DNA of 64,000 bases from Leptolyngbya subtilissima AS-A7 (GTDB lineage Bacteria; Cyanobacteriota; Cyanobacteriia; Phormidesmidales; Phormidesmidaceae). The stretch spans positions 248,001-312,000 of the forward strand of contig NZ_JAMPKY010000002.1 in the NCBI RefSeq assembly GCF_039962255.1. Reading direction: 5' to 3'. The notes beneath the pieces are model-generated. The model saw only the letters and a list, made by a program, of their open reading frames with translations, was not told where the DNA came from and did not search any database. Positions 15,578 through 24,882 of this stretch are shown here, piece by piece. Numbering within the stretch: the stretch's first letter is position 1; each line of letters begins with the position of its first letter. Both the position numbers and the translations under genes were made by a program.

Positions 15578-17416
15578 TTGGCGAAGTTCTTTGCTAGAGT
15601 GGCAAGGCAAATTGGCCAGGCTCCTATCGTGTTGCATTCTAAGCTGCTGCAGAAAAAGCCTCCGCTGCTGTTGCCCCTGGGCGCAGCTCTACTCTTTATT
15701 GGCGGCGGCGCGCTGACCTTTTGGGCCACCTCCCGACACGGGCAACTAGCCAAAACGCTGCCCGCGGGTGCCAATGCCATTCCGGCTGATGCGCTGGCGG
15801 TGGTGGCCCTGAGCAGCGATGAAGCTCAGTGGCGACGACTGCGGCAGTTTGGTACCGAGGCTACCCAGGCCCAGTTTGACCAGCAGCTAGTGCAGTGGCG
15901 CGATCGCCTGCTAGCCGAGCAAGACCTCGATTTTGCCCGCGACATTCAGCCCTGGGTTGGCCCCGAGATTAGCCTGGCGGTGCTGCCCGTCGAGACCAGC
16001 CCCAGCGACTTGCCCCCGTCACTGCCCGCGCCTGAACTGGCCCTGGCCTCAAACCTGCTGGTGGTGATCCCCATTGCCGATGCTAACCGCGCCCAAAACG
16101 ACCTGGGCGAGCGGCTAGGAAAAGCTGAGTCTGTAGAAGACGCCCCCTACCGCGGCGTTACTCTACAGCAGCTCAATGGTGAAGCAGACACCCCCCTCTA
16201 TGCCGCCGTGCTCGACGCCGAGACGGCGGTGCTCAGTCCTCAGTTGCCCCTGCTAAAGCGGGCGATCGACACCTACAAGGGGGGCGAGTCGTTGGTCTCT
16301 CGCCCTGGAGTAGGCAAAGCCTTCGAGCAACTTACCGAAACCCGGCCTCTAGCCCGCTTTTATGTGGATGTGCCGGCCCTGTCGCAAACCATAGCCGCGG
16401 CCGCCGACCCACCCATTGCCCCCGAGCGGCTGCGGGCGTTTCAGACTCCACGGGGGCTGGTGGGGGCGATCGCGCTGCAAAGCCGCGGCGTTGGTCTCCA
16501 GGGCATTAGCTGGCTAGAGCCTGGCCCTCAGGCCTTGGCCACCGGCAACAAGGCTGACCAAATGCCCCAGCGACTGCCCACGGGTACTCTGGTAGCGGTG
16601 TCAGGGGGCGATTTTCAACAATTTTGGGAAGACTTTGAGGCTGGCGAGCAGCTCTCAGCCCTGCTGCCAGTACGGGCCAGCGATTTATCCCTAGGGCTGC
16701 AAACCGCTACTGGCCTAAGTCTGCAAGAAAACCTGCTGCCCTGGATGGCTGGAGAATTTGCCCTGGGGGTGCTCAACCCACCCCCACCAGCCGGCGACGG
16801 CAGTGCTCCACCGCTGCCGAATCCAGCGCTGGTGCTGATGGTCAAGACCAACGATCGCGAGGCCGCCACTGCCACCTTTGAACAGCTCGACGCCGTGATG
16901 GAGAGCCGCTACCGCTTTGCGATCGAGACCACCGATTTGGGCGGTGTGCCCGTCACCCGTTGGACCTCCCCCTTCGACTCGTTGGTGATGGCCCACGGCT
17001 GGCTCGACGGCGACATTGCCTTCTTTACCGTGGGTCAGGGCATTGCCGAGCAAGTCGCCCCAACCCCCAACCGCAGCCTGGGCGAAAATGATCTCTTCCA
17101 AGTAACTACCGGCAACGCACCGCGCCCCAACAACGGCCACTTTTTTATCAATTTGGAGACCCTCACCGGGGTAGAAAACAACCTGCTGCTGCCGCCTCTG
17201 CCCCAGGATGGACTGCTGAGTTCTGAAGCCATTGAGGCGATCGGGGTAACGGCGACGGTGCTCAGCGATCGCCAGGTGCGCTACGACGTTACGGCGGCGC
17301 TGAAGCGGGGCGAGCGCCCCGGCCCCCTACCTGGCGGAACCGAGCCCCAAGCCGCCCCCACGCCAGAAGCCACTCCCGAGGCAACTCCTGAGACCGCCCC
17401 ATCCACTCCCCAATAA
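15578..17416 (+). CDS. DUF3352 domain-containing membrane-anchored protein
   Basis: 612 residues. After a short basic N-terminus there is one hydrophobic helix (about 29-51, [20 protein letters not shown]) and then a large extracytoplasmic region with alternating segments such as [26 protein letters not shown] and [10 protein letters not shown] that match the DUF3352 family, common in cyanobacteria and of unknown function. The last 35 residues are Pro/Thr/Glu-rich ([11 protein letters not shown]). The start is uncertain: TTG 15578 is used here and GTG 15629 is the alternative. It follows the 14985 gene closely and precedes ccsA by 86 bases, all on the same strand. Confidence 0.8.
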   Translation: MAKFFARVARQIGQAPIVLHSKLLQKKPPLLLPLGAALLFIGGGALTFWATSRHGQLAKTLPAGANAIPADALAVVALSSDEAQWRRLRQFGTEATQAQFDQQLVQWRDRLLAEQDLDFARDIQPWVGPEISLAVLPVETSPSDLPPSLPAPELALASNLLVVIPIADANRAQNDLGERLGKAESVEDAPYRGVTLQQLNGEADTPLYAAVLDAETAVLSPQLPLLKRAIDTYKGGESLVSRPGVGKAFEQLTETRPLARFYVDVPALSQTIAAAADPPIAPERLRAFQTPRGLVGAIALQSRGVGLQGISWLEPGPQALATGNKADQMPQRLPTGTLVAVSGGDFQQFWEDFEAGEQLSALLPVRASDLSLGLQTATGLSLQENLLPWMAGEFALGVLNPPPPAGDGSAPPLPNPALVLMVKTNDREAATATFEQLDAVMESRYRFAIETTDLGGVPVTRWTSPFDSLVMAHGWLDGDIAFFTVGQGIAEQVAPTPNRSLGENDLFQVTTGNAPRPNNGHFFINLETLTGVENNLLLPPLPQDGLLSSEAIEAIGVTATVLSDRQVRYDVTAALKRGERPGPLPGGTEPQAAPTPEATPEATPETAPSTPQ

Positions 17417-17502
17417 CTCCCATCGTTGTCTCGACAATTCAACCGGCAAAAGTCGGCCCAAAAAATCGGTACGATAGGAAAGACTCCTCATGGCTACCGA
17501 AC

Positions 17503-18489
17503 ATGGATTTGATTGCGCTCCAGGGCTGGCTCGACAATGCATCCTTTGCGGTGCTGTTTGCGGCAATGCTGCTCTACTGGTGCGGCGTGGCGTTTCCCAA
17601 GGTCACCGTTCTGCCATCGTTGGGCACCGCCGCCATGGCCGTAGGCAACCTCACCATCGCCGCCCTACTCGGTGCCCGATGGATTGAGGGGGGCTACTTT
17701 CCCATGAGCAACCTTTACGAATCGCTGTTTGCCTTGGCCTGGGGTATCACCGCCATGCACCTGGTGGCCGAGCGCATGAGCCGCAGCTCTTTGGTGGGGG
17801 CTGTCACCGCGCCGATTGCCATGGCGATCGCCGCCTTTGCCACTTTGACCCTGCCCGACACCATGCAGGGCTCAGAGCCTCTGGTGCCCGCTCTCAAGTC
17901 GAACTGGCTGATGATGCACGTCAGCGTCATGCTGCTGAGCTACGCGGCGCTGCTGGTAGGGGCCCTGCTGGCGATCGCATTCCTCCTCGTCACCCGTGGC
18001 CAGGCGGTAGAACTCAAAGGCAGCTCCGTCGGCACCGGCGGCTTTCGCAACGTCAAGCTGCGCCGCGCTGAGGATGACGCCGCCGAGGCCACCGCGGTGA
18101 TGACCATGTCCACCGGGGGCGCGGCGGTGCTCGAAAAACCCGCAACCGTCACCCTCTCGCCCCAGCGGCTCACCCTGGCCGACACCCTCGACAACATCAG
18201 CTACCGCATGATTGGACTGGGCTTTCCGCTGCTCACCATCGGCATCATCGCTGGGGCAGTTTGGGCCAACGAAGCCTGGGGCTCCTACTGGAGCTGGGAT
18301 CCCAAAGAAACCTGGGCGCTAATTACCTGGCTGGTGTTTGCCGCCTACCTCCACGCCCGCATCACCAAGGGCTGGCAGGGGCGTCGTCCCGCGATCCTCG
18401 CCGCCACCGGGTTTGTGGTGGTGTGGGTGTGCTACCTGGGGGTCAACATTCTGGGCAAGGGACTGCACAGCTACGGCTGGTTTTTCTAA
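17503..18489 (+). CDS. ccsA: Cytochrome c biogenesis protein CcsA (System II heme handling protein)
   Basis: 328 residues with about eight membrane helices. The heme-handling tryptophan-rich motif [13 protein letters not shown] lies at 259-271, and conserved histidines H87, H139 and H285 sit near helix ends as in plastid CcsA/Ycf5. With Ccs1 (not in this window) it exports heme to the lumen and attaches it to apocytochromes c such as cytochrome f and c6. A cytoplasmic loop of about 60 residues (165-225) separates the helix groups, typical of cyanobacterial forms. Bacterial databases often name this protein CcsB (ResC), so the symbol varies. It has its own start ATG 17503 shortly after the DUF3352 gene. 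Confidence 0.92.
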   Translation: MDLIALQGWLDNASFAVLFAAMLLYWCGVAFPKVTVLPSLGTAAMAVGNLTIAALLGARWIEGGYFPMSNLYESLFALAWGITAMHLVAERMSRSSLVGAVTAPIAMAIAAFATLTLPDTMQGSEPLVPALKSNWLMMHVSVMLLSYAALLVGALLAIAFLLVTRGQAVELKGSSVGTGGFRNVKLRRAEDDAAEATAVMTMSTGGAAVLEKPATVTLSPQRLTLADTLDNISYRMIGLGFPLLTIGIIAGAVWANEAWGSYWSWDPKETWALITWLVFAAYLHARITKGWQGRRPAILAATGFVVVWVCYLGVNILGKGLHSYGWFF

Positions 18490-18729
18490 GGTCGCCGCTT
18501 CCAAGCAGAATTTACCGCTGCAGTTTTTTAATCGTATCGTGCACCCCGTGCCAACGGTTTCAAGCATCGCTGGAGCCCTCTTTTCTGCATCTTGGATCCG
18601 AATCTGCGGGGAAAATGGGGTTCACGTTTGACAGGGTTCTGGACTAGGCTGTGCAACTGAGGTTGTCAGAATGCTAAAACAACCCAGGGGTAAACCTACC
18701 CCGCACTGTCGTTGCGATCGCGTTCTTCT

Positions 18730-20541
18730 ATGCCCAGACCCACACCTAAACTGACGACTAGGTTTAGCCGTCCCCAACGGTGGATGCAGCTGCTGCTAGC
18801 GCTGCTGGGACTGCTGCTCACCCTGAGCTGGGATCTGTCCCCAGCCGTGGCCCAAATCTCCAACCCTTTCGGCGGCAACAGCACCCTACCCCCAGCTGGG
18901 GTCGAGCGCATTGGCCTGCTTGAGACCACCGTAGTCGCCCTCGATGGCGATCCCCTCTTCGATATTGCCTCCCCAGCGGTATTTAACCGCAACGAATCGG
19001 GCGCGGAGGTGCCCGTTGAAGTGCGCGCGCGGCAAATCGAGACCAATCTCAGCCAGGTGGTCGACCGCACCCTGACGCCCATATCTGACGACAACGCCGT
19101 CAATAGCTCCTCCCTTAATGTGAGCATTGAAACCATTAGCGGCCAGCCCGTGCTATTTGCGATCGGAGCAGGCTTGGTCGAACCGAGGGTCCTGCTCACC
19201 ATTACCGACACCGATGCTCAGTACAACGGGGCGTCGCAGCTCGATCTAGCTGACCGCTGGCAGGTCGTGCTGCGCGACTCGCTACGGCAGGCAGTCGACA
19301 GCCGCCTGCCCGAAGCTCGGCGGCGGCAGATTCGCCGCACCGTCTGGATTTTGCTGGCCAGCCTGCTGCTCACCCTTGTGCTAACCGGCATCTGGCGAGT
19401 GCTGGGCAGGCGCAAGAGCGAGCTAGAGCAAAAGCAAACTGACCAAAATAATCTCCCCATTCCCCCCGGAGCCGATGTCCCCGAGCAGCAGCTCTTGCAG
19501 GTGTTTAGCTACCAGCTCACCCTGGCCCAGCGGCTTCAGGTCGTAGCCTTCTTGCGCTGGCTAATGTTTTGGGGCATCGCCTTCGTGTGGGTTACAGGCA
19601 TCGCCAGCGGGCTCTACATTTTTCCGCAAACCCGCAGCTATGCCTTTGGGTTGTTCTCAATTCCGGTGCTGCTGCTGCTGACCTGGTTTTTCACCGGGTT
19701 GCTCAACCGCGTGACCAACCTGGCCATTGAGCGAGTAGCCCAGGCCTGGAGCAAAAACGAGCTAGGCGATCTGGACGACATTCAGCGCAAATCGATGCGC
19801 ATTTCGACCATTATTGGTGCCCTCAAAGGACTAAAGACGGCCGTCATCTATGCCCTAGCCACCCTGCTAGTGCTACAAACCCTGAGAATTGCCCCAGCGT
19901 CACTGCTGGCCTTTGGGGCAATTTCTGCCCTGGCCATTTCCTTTGCCGCTCAGAATTTGGTTAAAGACCTGGTCAACGGCTTTTTGATTTTGCTAGAAGA
20001 CCAGTACGCCATCGGCGACCTGGTGACCACCGGCACCACCACGGGCATTGTGGAAAACTTGAATCTGCGGATCACCCAAATTCGCGGCGAAGATGGCCGT
20101 CTGGTCACCCTGCCCAACAGCCTCATTGCCCAAGTCGAAAACCTCAGCCGCGGCTGGTCGCGGGCCAACATCCTCGTCGATGTGGCCTATGGAACCAACG
20201 TCGATGAAGCTCTGTGGGTTCTACACGAAACTGCCCAGATTATGGCCAGCGACCCCGAGTGGCGCTATGCCATTCTCAACCCGGTCGAAATGTTGGGGGT
20301 TGAGAGCATAACCCACGCCGGCCTCACTCTTTTGATTTGGATCCGTACTCGACCCCTCAAGCAGTTTTTGGTGGCGCGTGAATTTCGCCGCCGCCTGCGT
20401 ATTGCCTTTGACAAGGCGGGCATTGCCATCGGGGTGCCGCAGCAGGCATTCACAGAGCTGCCTGACGACACAGAACACCATAACCACAACAATGGCGCCG
20501 CCCATAGCACAGCAAAAAGCGGGGCTGTTGAACCCCGCTGA
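18730..20541 (+). CDS. Mechanosensitive ion channel, MscS family
   Basis: 603 residues from ATG 18730; an in-frame TTG at 18712 is the alternative. A signal-peptide-like segment (MQLLLALLGLLLTLSW, ending around AVAQIS) is followed by an outer domain of about 160 residues, a helix near 205-225, two further helices, and the MscS core: the pore-lining helix around ALAISFAAQNLVKDLVNGFL, then the beta domain with GDLVTTGTTTGIVENLNLRI and RLVTLPNSLI. The last part is the alpha/beta cytoplasmic domain. Such channels release solutes during hypo-osmotic shock. The final codons contain a hairpin that looks like the terminator of the convergent response-regulator gene. Confidence 0.9.
   Translation: MPRPTPKLTTRFSRPQRWMQLLLALLGLLLTLSWDLSPAVAQISNPFGGNSTLPPAGVERIGLLETTVVALDGDPLFDIASPAVFNRNESGAEVPVEVRARQIETNLSQVVDRTLTPISDDNAVNSSSLNVSIETISGQPVLFAIGAGLVEPRVLLTITDTDAQYNGASQLDLADRWQVVLRDSLRQAVDSRLPEARRRQIRRTVWILLASLLLTLVLTGIWRVLGRRKSELEQKQTDQNNLPIPPGADVPEQQLLQVFSYQLTLAQRLQVVAFLRWLMFWGIAFVWVTGIASGLYIFPQTRSYAFGLFSIPVLLLLTWFFTGLLNRVTNLAIERVAQAWSKNELGDLDDIQRKSMRISTIIGALKGLKTAVIYALATLLVLQTLRIAPASLLAFGAISALAISFAAQNLVKDLVNGFLILLEDQYAIGDLVTTGTTTGIVENLNLRITQIRGEDGRLVTLPNSLIAQVENLSRGWSRANILVDVAYGTNVDEALWVLHETAQIMASDPEWRYAILNPVEMLGVESITHAGLTLLIWIRTRPLKQFLVAREFRRRLRIAFDKAGIAIGVPQQAFTELPDDTEHHNHNNGAAHSTAKSGAVEPR
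20513..20539 (-). terminator. Rho-independent terminator lying within the mscS coding end
   Basis: Read on the minus strand, a 7-bp stem AGCGGGG/CCCCGCT with an 8-base loop (20518-20539) is followed by five T's. It sits about 105 bases downstream of the response-regulator stop at 20644 and is the only good terminator there, although the bases also encode the last residues of the convergent MscS channel. Confidence 0.6.
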
Positions 20542-20643
20542 CGGTTGTATGACTTGAAAGTTGAGTAGGCCTAGGGTGCAATGCCAGTCTCGGTCGGCTG
20601 CGCCAACGCAACGCCTGTTGCGATCGCCGCTGCCCTAACTGCT

Positions 20644-21207
20644 CTACTTCAGCTTTTGCTTAATGTAGGCCAGCATTTTGCCTAGCTGGCCTTTGAGCTG
20701 GGCCACCTCGCCTTGCAGCTGTGTCACCTGAGCCTGAAGAGCTTGGAATTCGGCGGCACTCACATCGCCGCCACCGGATGACGCCGCTGCAGCCGTGGCG
20801 GCGGGGGCGGTCATGGGGGTACGACGTGGCTTGCGAGCCTTGACCATCGACGCTTTGATTGCTTCGATCAGTTCTTTTTGCTCAAAGGGCTTTTGAATAA
20901 ACTCGAAGTACTCGAAGGGCTCGGTAATTTTTTCGGTGACTTCTTCTTTGCGGCCAGACATCAGCACCAGGGGAATGTTCTGGAGGTCTGGATTCGCCTG
21001 AATTTCTTGGAAGACTTCCCAGCCGCTCATGCGGGGCAGCAAGAAGTCGAGCATGATCAGGTTGGGGCGTTGGCTGCGAATGGCATCCATGCCTTCTACA
21101 CCATCTTGGGCTTCAATGACTTCAAAATTGCCCTGGGGAAGCATGTCGCGCACCCGCATGCGAATCACCCGGCTATCATCGATGACCAAAATCCTATGAT
21201 TTGCCAC
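20644..21207 (-). CDS. Response regulator (receiver domain plus coiled-coil tail)
   Basis: 187 residues. Receiver domain at 4-121 with the acid pocket D10/D11, phosphoacceptor D54 in LIMLDFLLPRMSG, S84 in LVLMSG and K106 in FIQKPFE. A low-complexity linker rich in Ala, Ser and Gly (130-150) leads to a C-terminal coiled coil of about 35 residues (FQALQAQVTQLQGEVAQLKG) instead of a DNA-binding or enzymatic output. It may act by dimerising or docking on a partner. No histidine kinase gene is adjacent. The convergent neighbour is mscS; upstream on the same strand is the ArsA gene, 230 bases away. Confidence 0.9.
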   Translation of the reverse strand: MANHRILVIDDSRVIRMRVRDMLPQGNFEVIEAQDGVEGMDAIRSQRPNLIMLDFLLPRMSGWEVFQEIQANPDLQNIPLVLMSGRKEEVTEKITEPFEYFEFIQKPFEQKELIEAIKASMVKARKPRRTPMTAPAATAAAASSGGGDVSAAEFQALQAQVTQLQGEVAQLKGQLGKMLAYIKQKLK

Positions 21208-21437
21208 AGTTGATTCCTCTCGCGGTGTCGAAGGCCATGGTAGGCGGTGCCATTAAGTATAGTTCAGGTTTTCGGAAAGTCTGTGCTAGGGCTGAAGAAT
21301 ATAGCGATCGCCGAGTGTGGGTTTGAATGCCCGGCCACCGCCCCGCCCAATCTAGCCCAGAACTGGCTTTAGTATGCCCTGCTGGGCTTCAAAACTGACA
21401 GCGGTGGCCTGGAAATGCTGGGCTAAATTTAGCTGCC

Positions 21438-23339
21438 TTAAGCTTGGGGAGACTTTGAAGCAAGCAGCAGATGGGCCGCCTGCTTCACTTGGTCAAACGG
21501 GCTAGGGCTGGGCACTAGCGCCGGTAGCCGCACCACACACTGGTGAGGAAATAGCTCAGCGGGCAGGTCGCTACCGACTTGATAGCGGTTATGGACAATG
21601 TAGCGCTGGGCAATGCCGCGACCGCCCAGGGTATGGTTTAGCCGACTGGCCTCAGCCAAAATCGCTGATTGATTTTGCACGACGCCAATAAACTCGGTGT
21701 GCTGGGGGTCTTTGAGCTTATCTTGGGCAGTCAGCACCCGCTGACGCAGGGTGCGCAGGCGGCCCATAAACTCCACCCGGCCCACTACATCCTTGTACTT
21801 AATCCAGAGCTTGAAGATCCACCCTAGCCAATCGCCTAAAGCCGTAGGCATCTCCAGAAACCGCAGTAGATGGCCAGTGGGAGCGGTGTCGAGCACAATC
21901 AGCTGCTGCTCGTTGCGCTCCAGCAAATCCATGACGGTAATCAGCGAGAGCATTTCGTCAATGCCAGGTAGGGCCTGAGCGACGATCTGCCGCCAGGCGG
22001 CGGGACCGTAGGCCATCTGAATGCCGCTGGCAATGTCGCCATCGCCCGCCATCATGTCGGCCAGTTCCCACAGGTAGTCGGTGCGAAACTGGTCAAGCAC
22101 CATGTCGGCGCTGACTTCCTGGGCCTGGAGGTTGGGCAGCAGCAGGGTGGGTTCGTGGCCGAGGGGCTGGCCAAAGGCATCGCCCAAGGAGTGGGCCGGG
22201 TCGATGGACATGACCCGCAGGTTGGCCTCGGGATGGCGCTCGGCCAGCCCCCAGCTCAGCGCCGCCGACACGGTGGTTTTGCCCACGCCACCCTTGCCGC
22301 CCACCACAATCAGCCGTCGCCCTGCTGAGACAAAGTCTTCCACGCCTGGGGAAATCGGCTGCGGCCATTGGAGTATGGGAGAGATCTCGGCAGCAGGATC
22401 GGCTAGTGTCTGCGCTGAGGTTAAGGGCATAAGCTGGGGCATGAGAGCATCGAGGGCGATGCCGCCTAAGGGTTCCTGGGTTTGAGCCGGCAGCCACAGC
22501 ACTGGCTGCCCCTGGGCGATCGCCTCAAACTCGGCCAGCACCTGGCGGTGGCTGTCCAAAACTTGGTCCGATTCTTGCAGCACGCGGTTAATAACCAGTC
22601 CCCCGATGGGAACTCCTAACCGTCCTAAGGCAGTGATGAAGCGATCGCTCTCGGCCCAGCTCATCGGCTCAGGAATACCAATTACCCAGCAGGCAGTGCG
22701 ATCGCCATCTTGAATCAGCGATCGGCCCTGCTCTAAATCGTGGCGCATGTCGGCAATGAACTGGTCGGCATGATCAGGGGTGTAGCGACCCGCCAGGGTT
22801 TCGGTAAGTGTGCGGTGCTTTTGCTGAAACTGCCCCAGCGCCTCTAGTAGGGTATCTAGAAAATCCATCAGGGCAAACAGGCTGAGGGTGTGGCCGCTGG
22901 GGGCCATATCGACGACGACACGATCGGCTTCGCGATCGCGCAAAATCCGCTGAATTTCGAGTAGGGCCATCAGTTCATCGAGGCCGGGCCAGCCCATATC
23001 CCACACCGGGCTGAGGTCATCGCCCTCGACGAAGCTGCCGCGCTCAACCAGCAGCTCCAGCACGGTGCCGTAGTCAGCCCGAAACTGCTCTAGCAGCGCC
23101 GCCGCATCCAGGGCGCGCACCTGTACGTTCGGCAGATCGGGCAGAGGGGTAGGGGTGTTGTCCACCGTCAGTTGCAACACGTCCCCAAGGGAGTGGGCCG
23201 GGTCGGTGGAGAGCAGCAGCACCGTTTCGTCAGGGTGCTGCTGGGCCAGCTGCCGCGCGAACCCACAGGAAAGAGTGGTTTTGCCCACGCCGCCCTTGCC
23301 GCTAACCATAAACAATTGATGGGGCGATGATGTCAGCAT
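21438..23339 (-). CDS. Two-domain ArsA/Get3 family ATPase
   Basis: 633 residues made of two homologous halves. P-loops SGKGGVGKTT (13-22) and GGKGGVGKTT (347-356), each followed by a D-P-A-H-S-L-G-D block, and switch II motifs DMAPSGH (144-150) and DTAPTGH (484-490) show both sites are intact. This is the ArsA/TRC40 deviant-Walker family. The metal-binding cysteine trio of the arsenite pump ATPase is absent, and no arsB, arsC or acr3 gene is near, so arsenite export is unlikely. Targeting of tail-anchored membrane proteins or another membrane task is more plausible. The first half is more diverged. The frame starts at ATG 23339. Confidence 0.9.
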   Translation of the reverse strand: MLTSSPHQLFMVSGKGGVGKTTLSCGFARQLAQQHPDETVLLLSTDPAHSLGDVLQLTVDNTPTPLPDLPNVQVRALDAAALLEQFRADYGTVLELLVERGSFVEGDDLSPVWDMGWPGLDELMALLEIQRILRDREADRVVVDMAPSGHTLSLFALMDFLDTLLEALGQFQQKHRTLTETLAGRYTPDHADQFIADMRHDLEQGRSLIQDGDRTACWVIGIPEPMSWAESDRFITALGRLGVPIGGLVINRVLQESDQVLDSHRQVLAEFEAIAQGQPVLWLPAQTQEPLGGIALDALMPQLMPLTSAQTLADPAAEISPILQWPQPISPGVEDFVSAGRRLIVVGGKGGVGKTTVSAALSWGLAERHPEANLRVMSIDPAHSLGDAFGQPLGHEPTLLLPNLQAQEVSADMVLDQFRTDYLWELADMMAGDGDIASGIQMAYGPAAWRQIVAQALPGIDEMLSLITVMDLLERNEQQLIVLDTAPTGHLLRFLEMPTALGDWLGWIFKLWIKYKDVVGRVEFMGRLRTLRQRVLTAQDKLKDPQHTEFIGVVQNQSAILAEASRLNHTLGGRGIAQRYIVHNRYQVGSDLPAELFPHQCVVRLPALVPSPSPFDQVKQAAHLLLASKSPQA

Positions 23340-23535
23340 TGGCTAACCTTACAGACTATTGAGCCTAGGGTGCCCAGGGCCATCGGCCAACGCTGGCCGC
23401 AGCATGAAACTTAAGGACGTGGCTCGGGAAGACCCTCCTGCATCGGGCAGACAACCGCTTGCTCCCGTTGGGATCACCGATCAAAGGGAGATTTTCTCTG
23501 TTCGCAACTTCCCCTATCTTTACTCCTTCCCCTAT

Positions 23536-24126
23536 CTACCGCACTGGGTTCTCAGGACCCCGCCCGCGGTAGGCGTCGATAAAGGTGGCGGCGGCTTCTG
23601 GCTCAAATTCGGGCAAAATTAGCTTCTTCGTCCAGGCAGTGAGCACGACTTCTTTGCCCAGACCGGCCTTGGGCACCACTACCAGTCCATCCCAGAGGCC
23701 TGGAAAGTCTTTGGCCCAAGCCGTGAGCGTGTCCATCGCAGCTTGGCCAGGCTGGTCAACATAGATCACGATGTTGCCATGCTCAATGGAGTGCACCAGT
23801 TCTTCTAACCGCTGCTCTTGGGTGTAGACCCCCGGCAAAACAGGATTGGGATCGTGGGGGCCAGAGGTGGGGAAGTCGCTGTCGTAGTTGACCGCCTGAC
23901 CAGGACTAACGTGAGCCTGTCCCTGGTCGGGAAAGGTCTCGATCGCCGCCATCGCCGCTGCGCCAACGGTGGTATTGGGCTCAAAAGCCACCGACTGAGG
24001 GCGGTTGCGGTACCATAGCCCGCCGAGCAGGGCGACCATGAGCGCCGCGATCCCCAGAGGCCCAAGGATCAACGACAGCGTTTTAGAAGAGGTACGGCGG
24101 CGCTTAGATCGTGCAGTCCGAGTCAT
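23536..24126 (-). CDS. DUF3105 membrane-anchored protein
   Basis: 196 residues. A basic N-terminus (MTRTARSKRRRTS) precedes a single hydrophobic helix (about 20-40), so the protein is anchored with its domain outside. The domain contains the DUF3105 hallmarks FPTSGPHDPNPVLPGVY and LVHSIEHGNIVIYV, where the two His residues and the P-T-S-G-P-H motif are conserved and could bind metal. Function is unknown. The gene is divergent from the MerR regulator and 197 bases upstream of the ArsA start on the same strand; the operator described at 24275 lies in the shared intergenic region with merR, so joint control is possible. Confidence 0.82.
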   Translation of the reverse strand: MTRTARSKRRRTSSKTLSLILGPLGIAALMVALLGGLWYRNRPQSVAFEPNTTVGAAAMAAIETFPDQGQAHVSPGQAVNYDSDFPTSGPHDPNPVLPGVYTQEQRLEELVHSIEHGNIVIYVDQPGQAAMDTLTAWAKDFPGLWDGLVVVPKAGLGKEVVLTAWTKKLILPEFEPEAAATFIDAYRGRGPENPVR

Positions 24127-24274
24127 AAATCTCAGTGCAAAACTATCAATGTAGGTCTCGTTGACCAGTGTAGCGGCGGCAGACGGTGGGTGGGCTAGAG
24201 ATGGCTAAGTTGCCAGTGGCGTCGGTTAGTCGTTTTCACAGAGGAAAGTCATTAGTAAGGGGGGAAGGGAAGCC

Positions 24275-24306
24275 TTGACCCTCTAGGGAGCTAGAGAGTT
24301 TAGGAT
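24275..24306 (+). promoter_or_regulatory. MerR-type promoter with overlapping operator dyad
   Basis: A -35 TTGACC (24275-24280) and a -10 TAGGAT (24301-24306) are separated by 20 bases (or 19 to TTAGGA), the overlong spacing that defines MerR-family promoters. Between them is the dyad ACCCTCTAG-GGAG-CTAGAGAGT (24278-24299), 8 of 9 arm positions paired. The transcript would begin just before the regulator's ATG at 24333, indicating autoregulation. Confidence 0.75.
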
Positions 24307-24332
24307 AGGGATGTTGATATCGGAGGCTCACT

Positions 24333-24755
24333 ATGACTGTGGCAACCCGGCTAAAAATTGGCGATGTTGCTAAACAAACAGGTATCGCGGTGGGGGCACT
24401 ACGCTATTACGAAAGTCTAGGCCTGCTGCACTCGGAGCGCGGTGACAACGGCTATCGCTACTATTCACCCACAGCGGTACACCAGGTGCAGTTCATTAAA
24501 AAGGCTCAGGCACTGGGCTTTTCCCTAGAGGATGTGGGAGATGTGCTTAACGTGCATCAGCGGGGAGATGTGCCCTGTGGGTTTGTGCGATCGCTGCTGC
24601 AAGACAAGATTCAACAGCTAGAAGACCAGATTCAGCAGATGACGTCGTTTAAGGCCGACCTAGAGGAATATCGCGATCGCTGGGCCGAGTCACAACCTCA
24701 CCCACAACCAGGGGATATTTGCCCGCTGATTGAAACCGTGCCGCTGGCAGTTTAG
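24333..24755 (+). CDS. MerR family heavy-metal-type transcriptional regulator
   Basis: 140 residues. Winged-helix N-terminus LKIGDVAKQTGIAVGALRYY (7-26) with NGYRYY, a dimerisation coiled coil at about 88-118 (LLQDKIQQLEDQIQQMTSFK) and a short C-terminal effector tail. C82 (VPCGF) and C130 (DICPL) are the only cysteines and are placed like the metal-binding pair of the CueR/ZntR/CadR group: one just before the long helix and one in the tail loop. The promoter in front has MerR-type spacing and a dyad. Target genes other than itself are not obvious; mnmA follows 127 bases later, and the divergent DUF3105 gene is a candidate. The metal is not predictable. Confidence 0.9.
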   Translation: MTVATRLKIGDVAKQTGIAVGALRYYESLGLLHSERGDNGYRYYSPTAVHQVQFIKKAQALGFSLEDVGDVLNVHQRGDVPCGFVRSLLQDKIQQLEDQIQQMTSFKADLEEYRDRWAESQPHPQPGDICPLIETVPLAV

Positions 24756-24882
24756 CCTCAGCGACGGCAAACTCTCCGTAGGGCTAGAGACCGTGAGCTA
24801 GAATGGGAAGCTGGATCAATCACCCTTGCGGGTGAGATCTCACCCCTGCACTCTCTCGCAATTTAGGCGCAGCATTTCAGCC

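Noticed and set aside
21438..23339. Arsenite resistance operon
   Set aside because: The ATPase lacks the metal-binding cysteines and no arsB, arsC, acr3 or arsR gene lies nearby.
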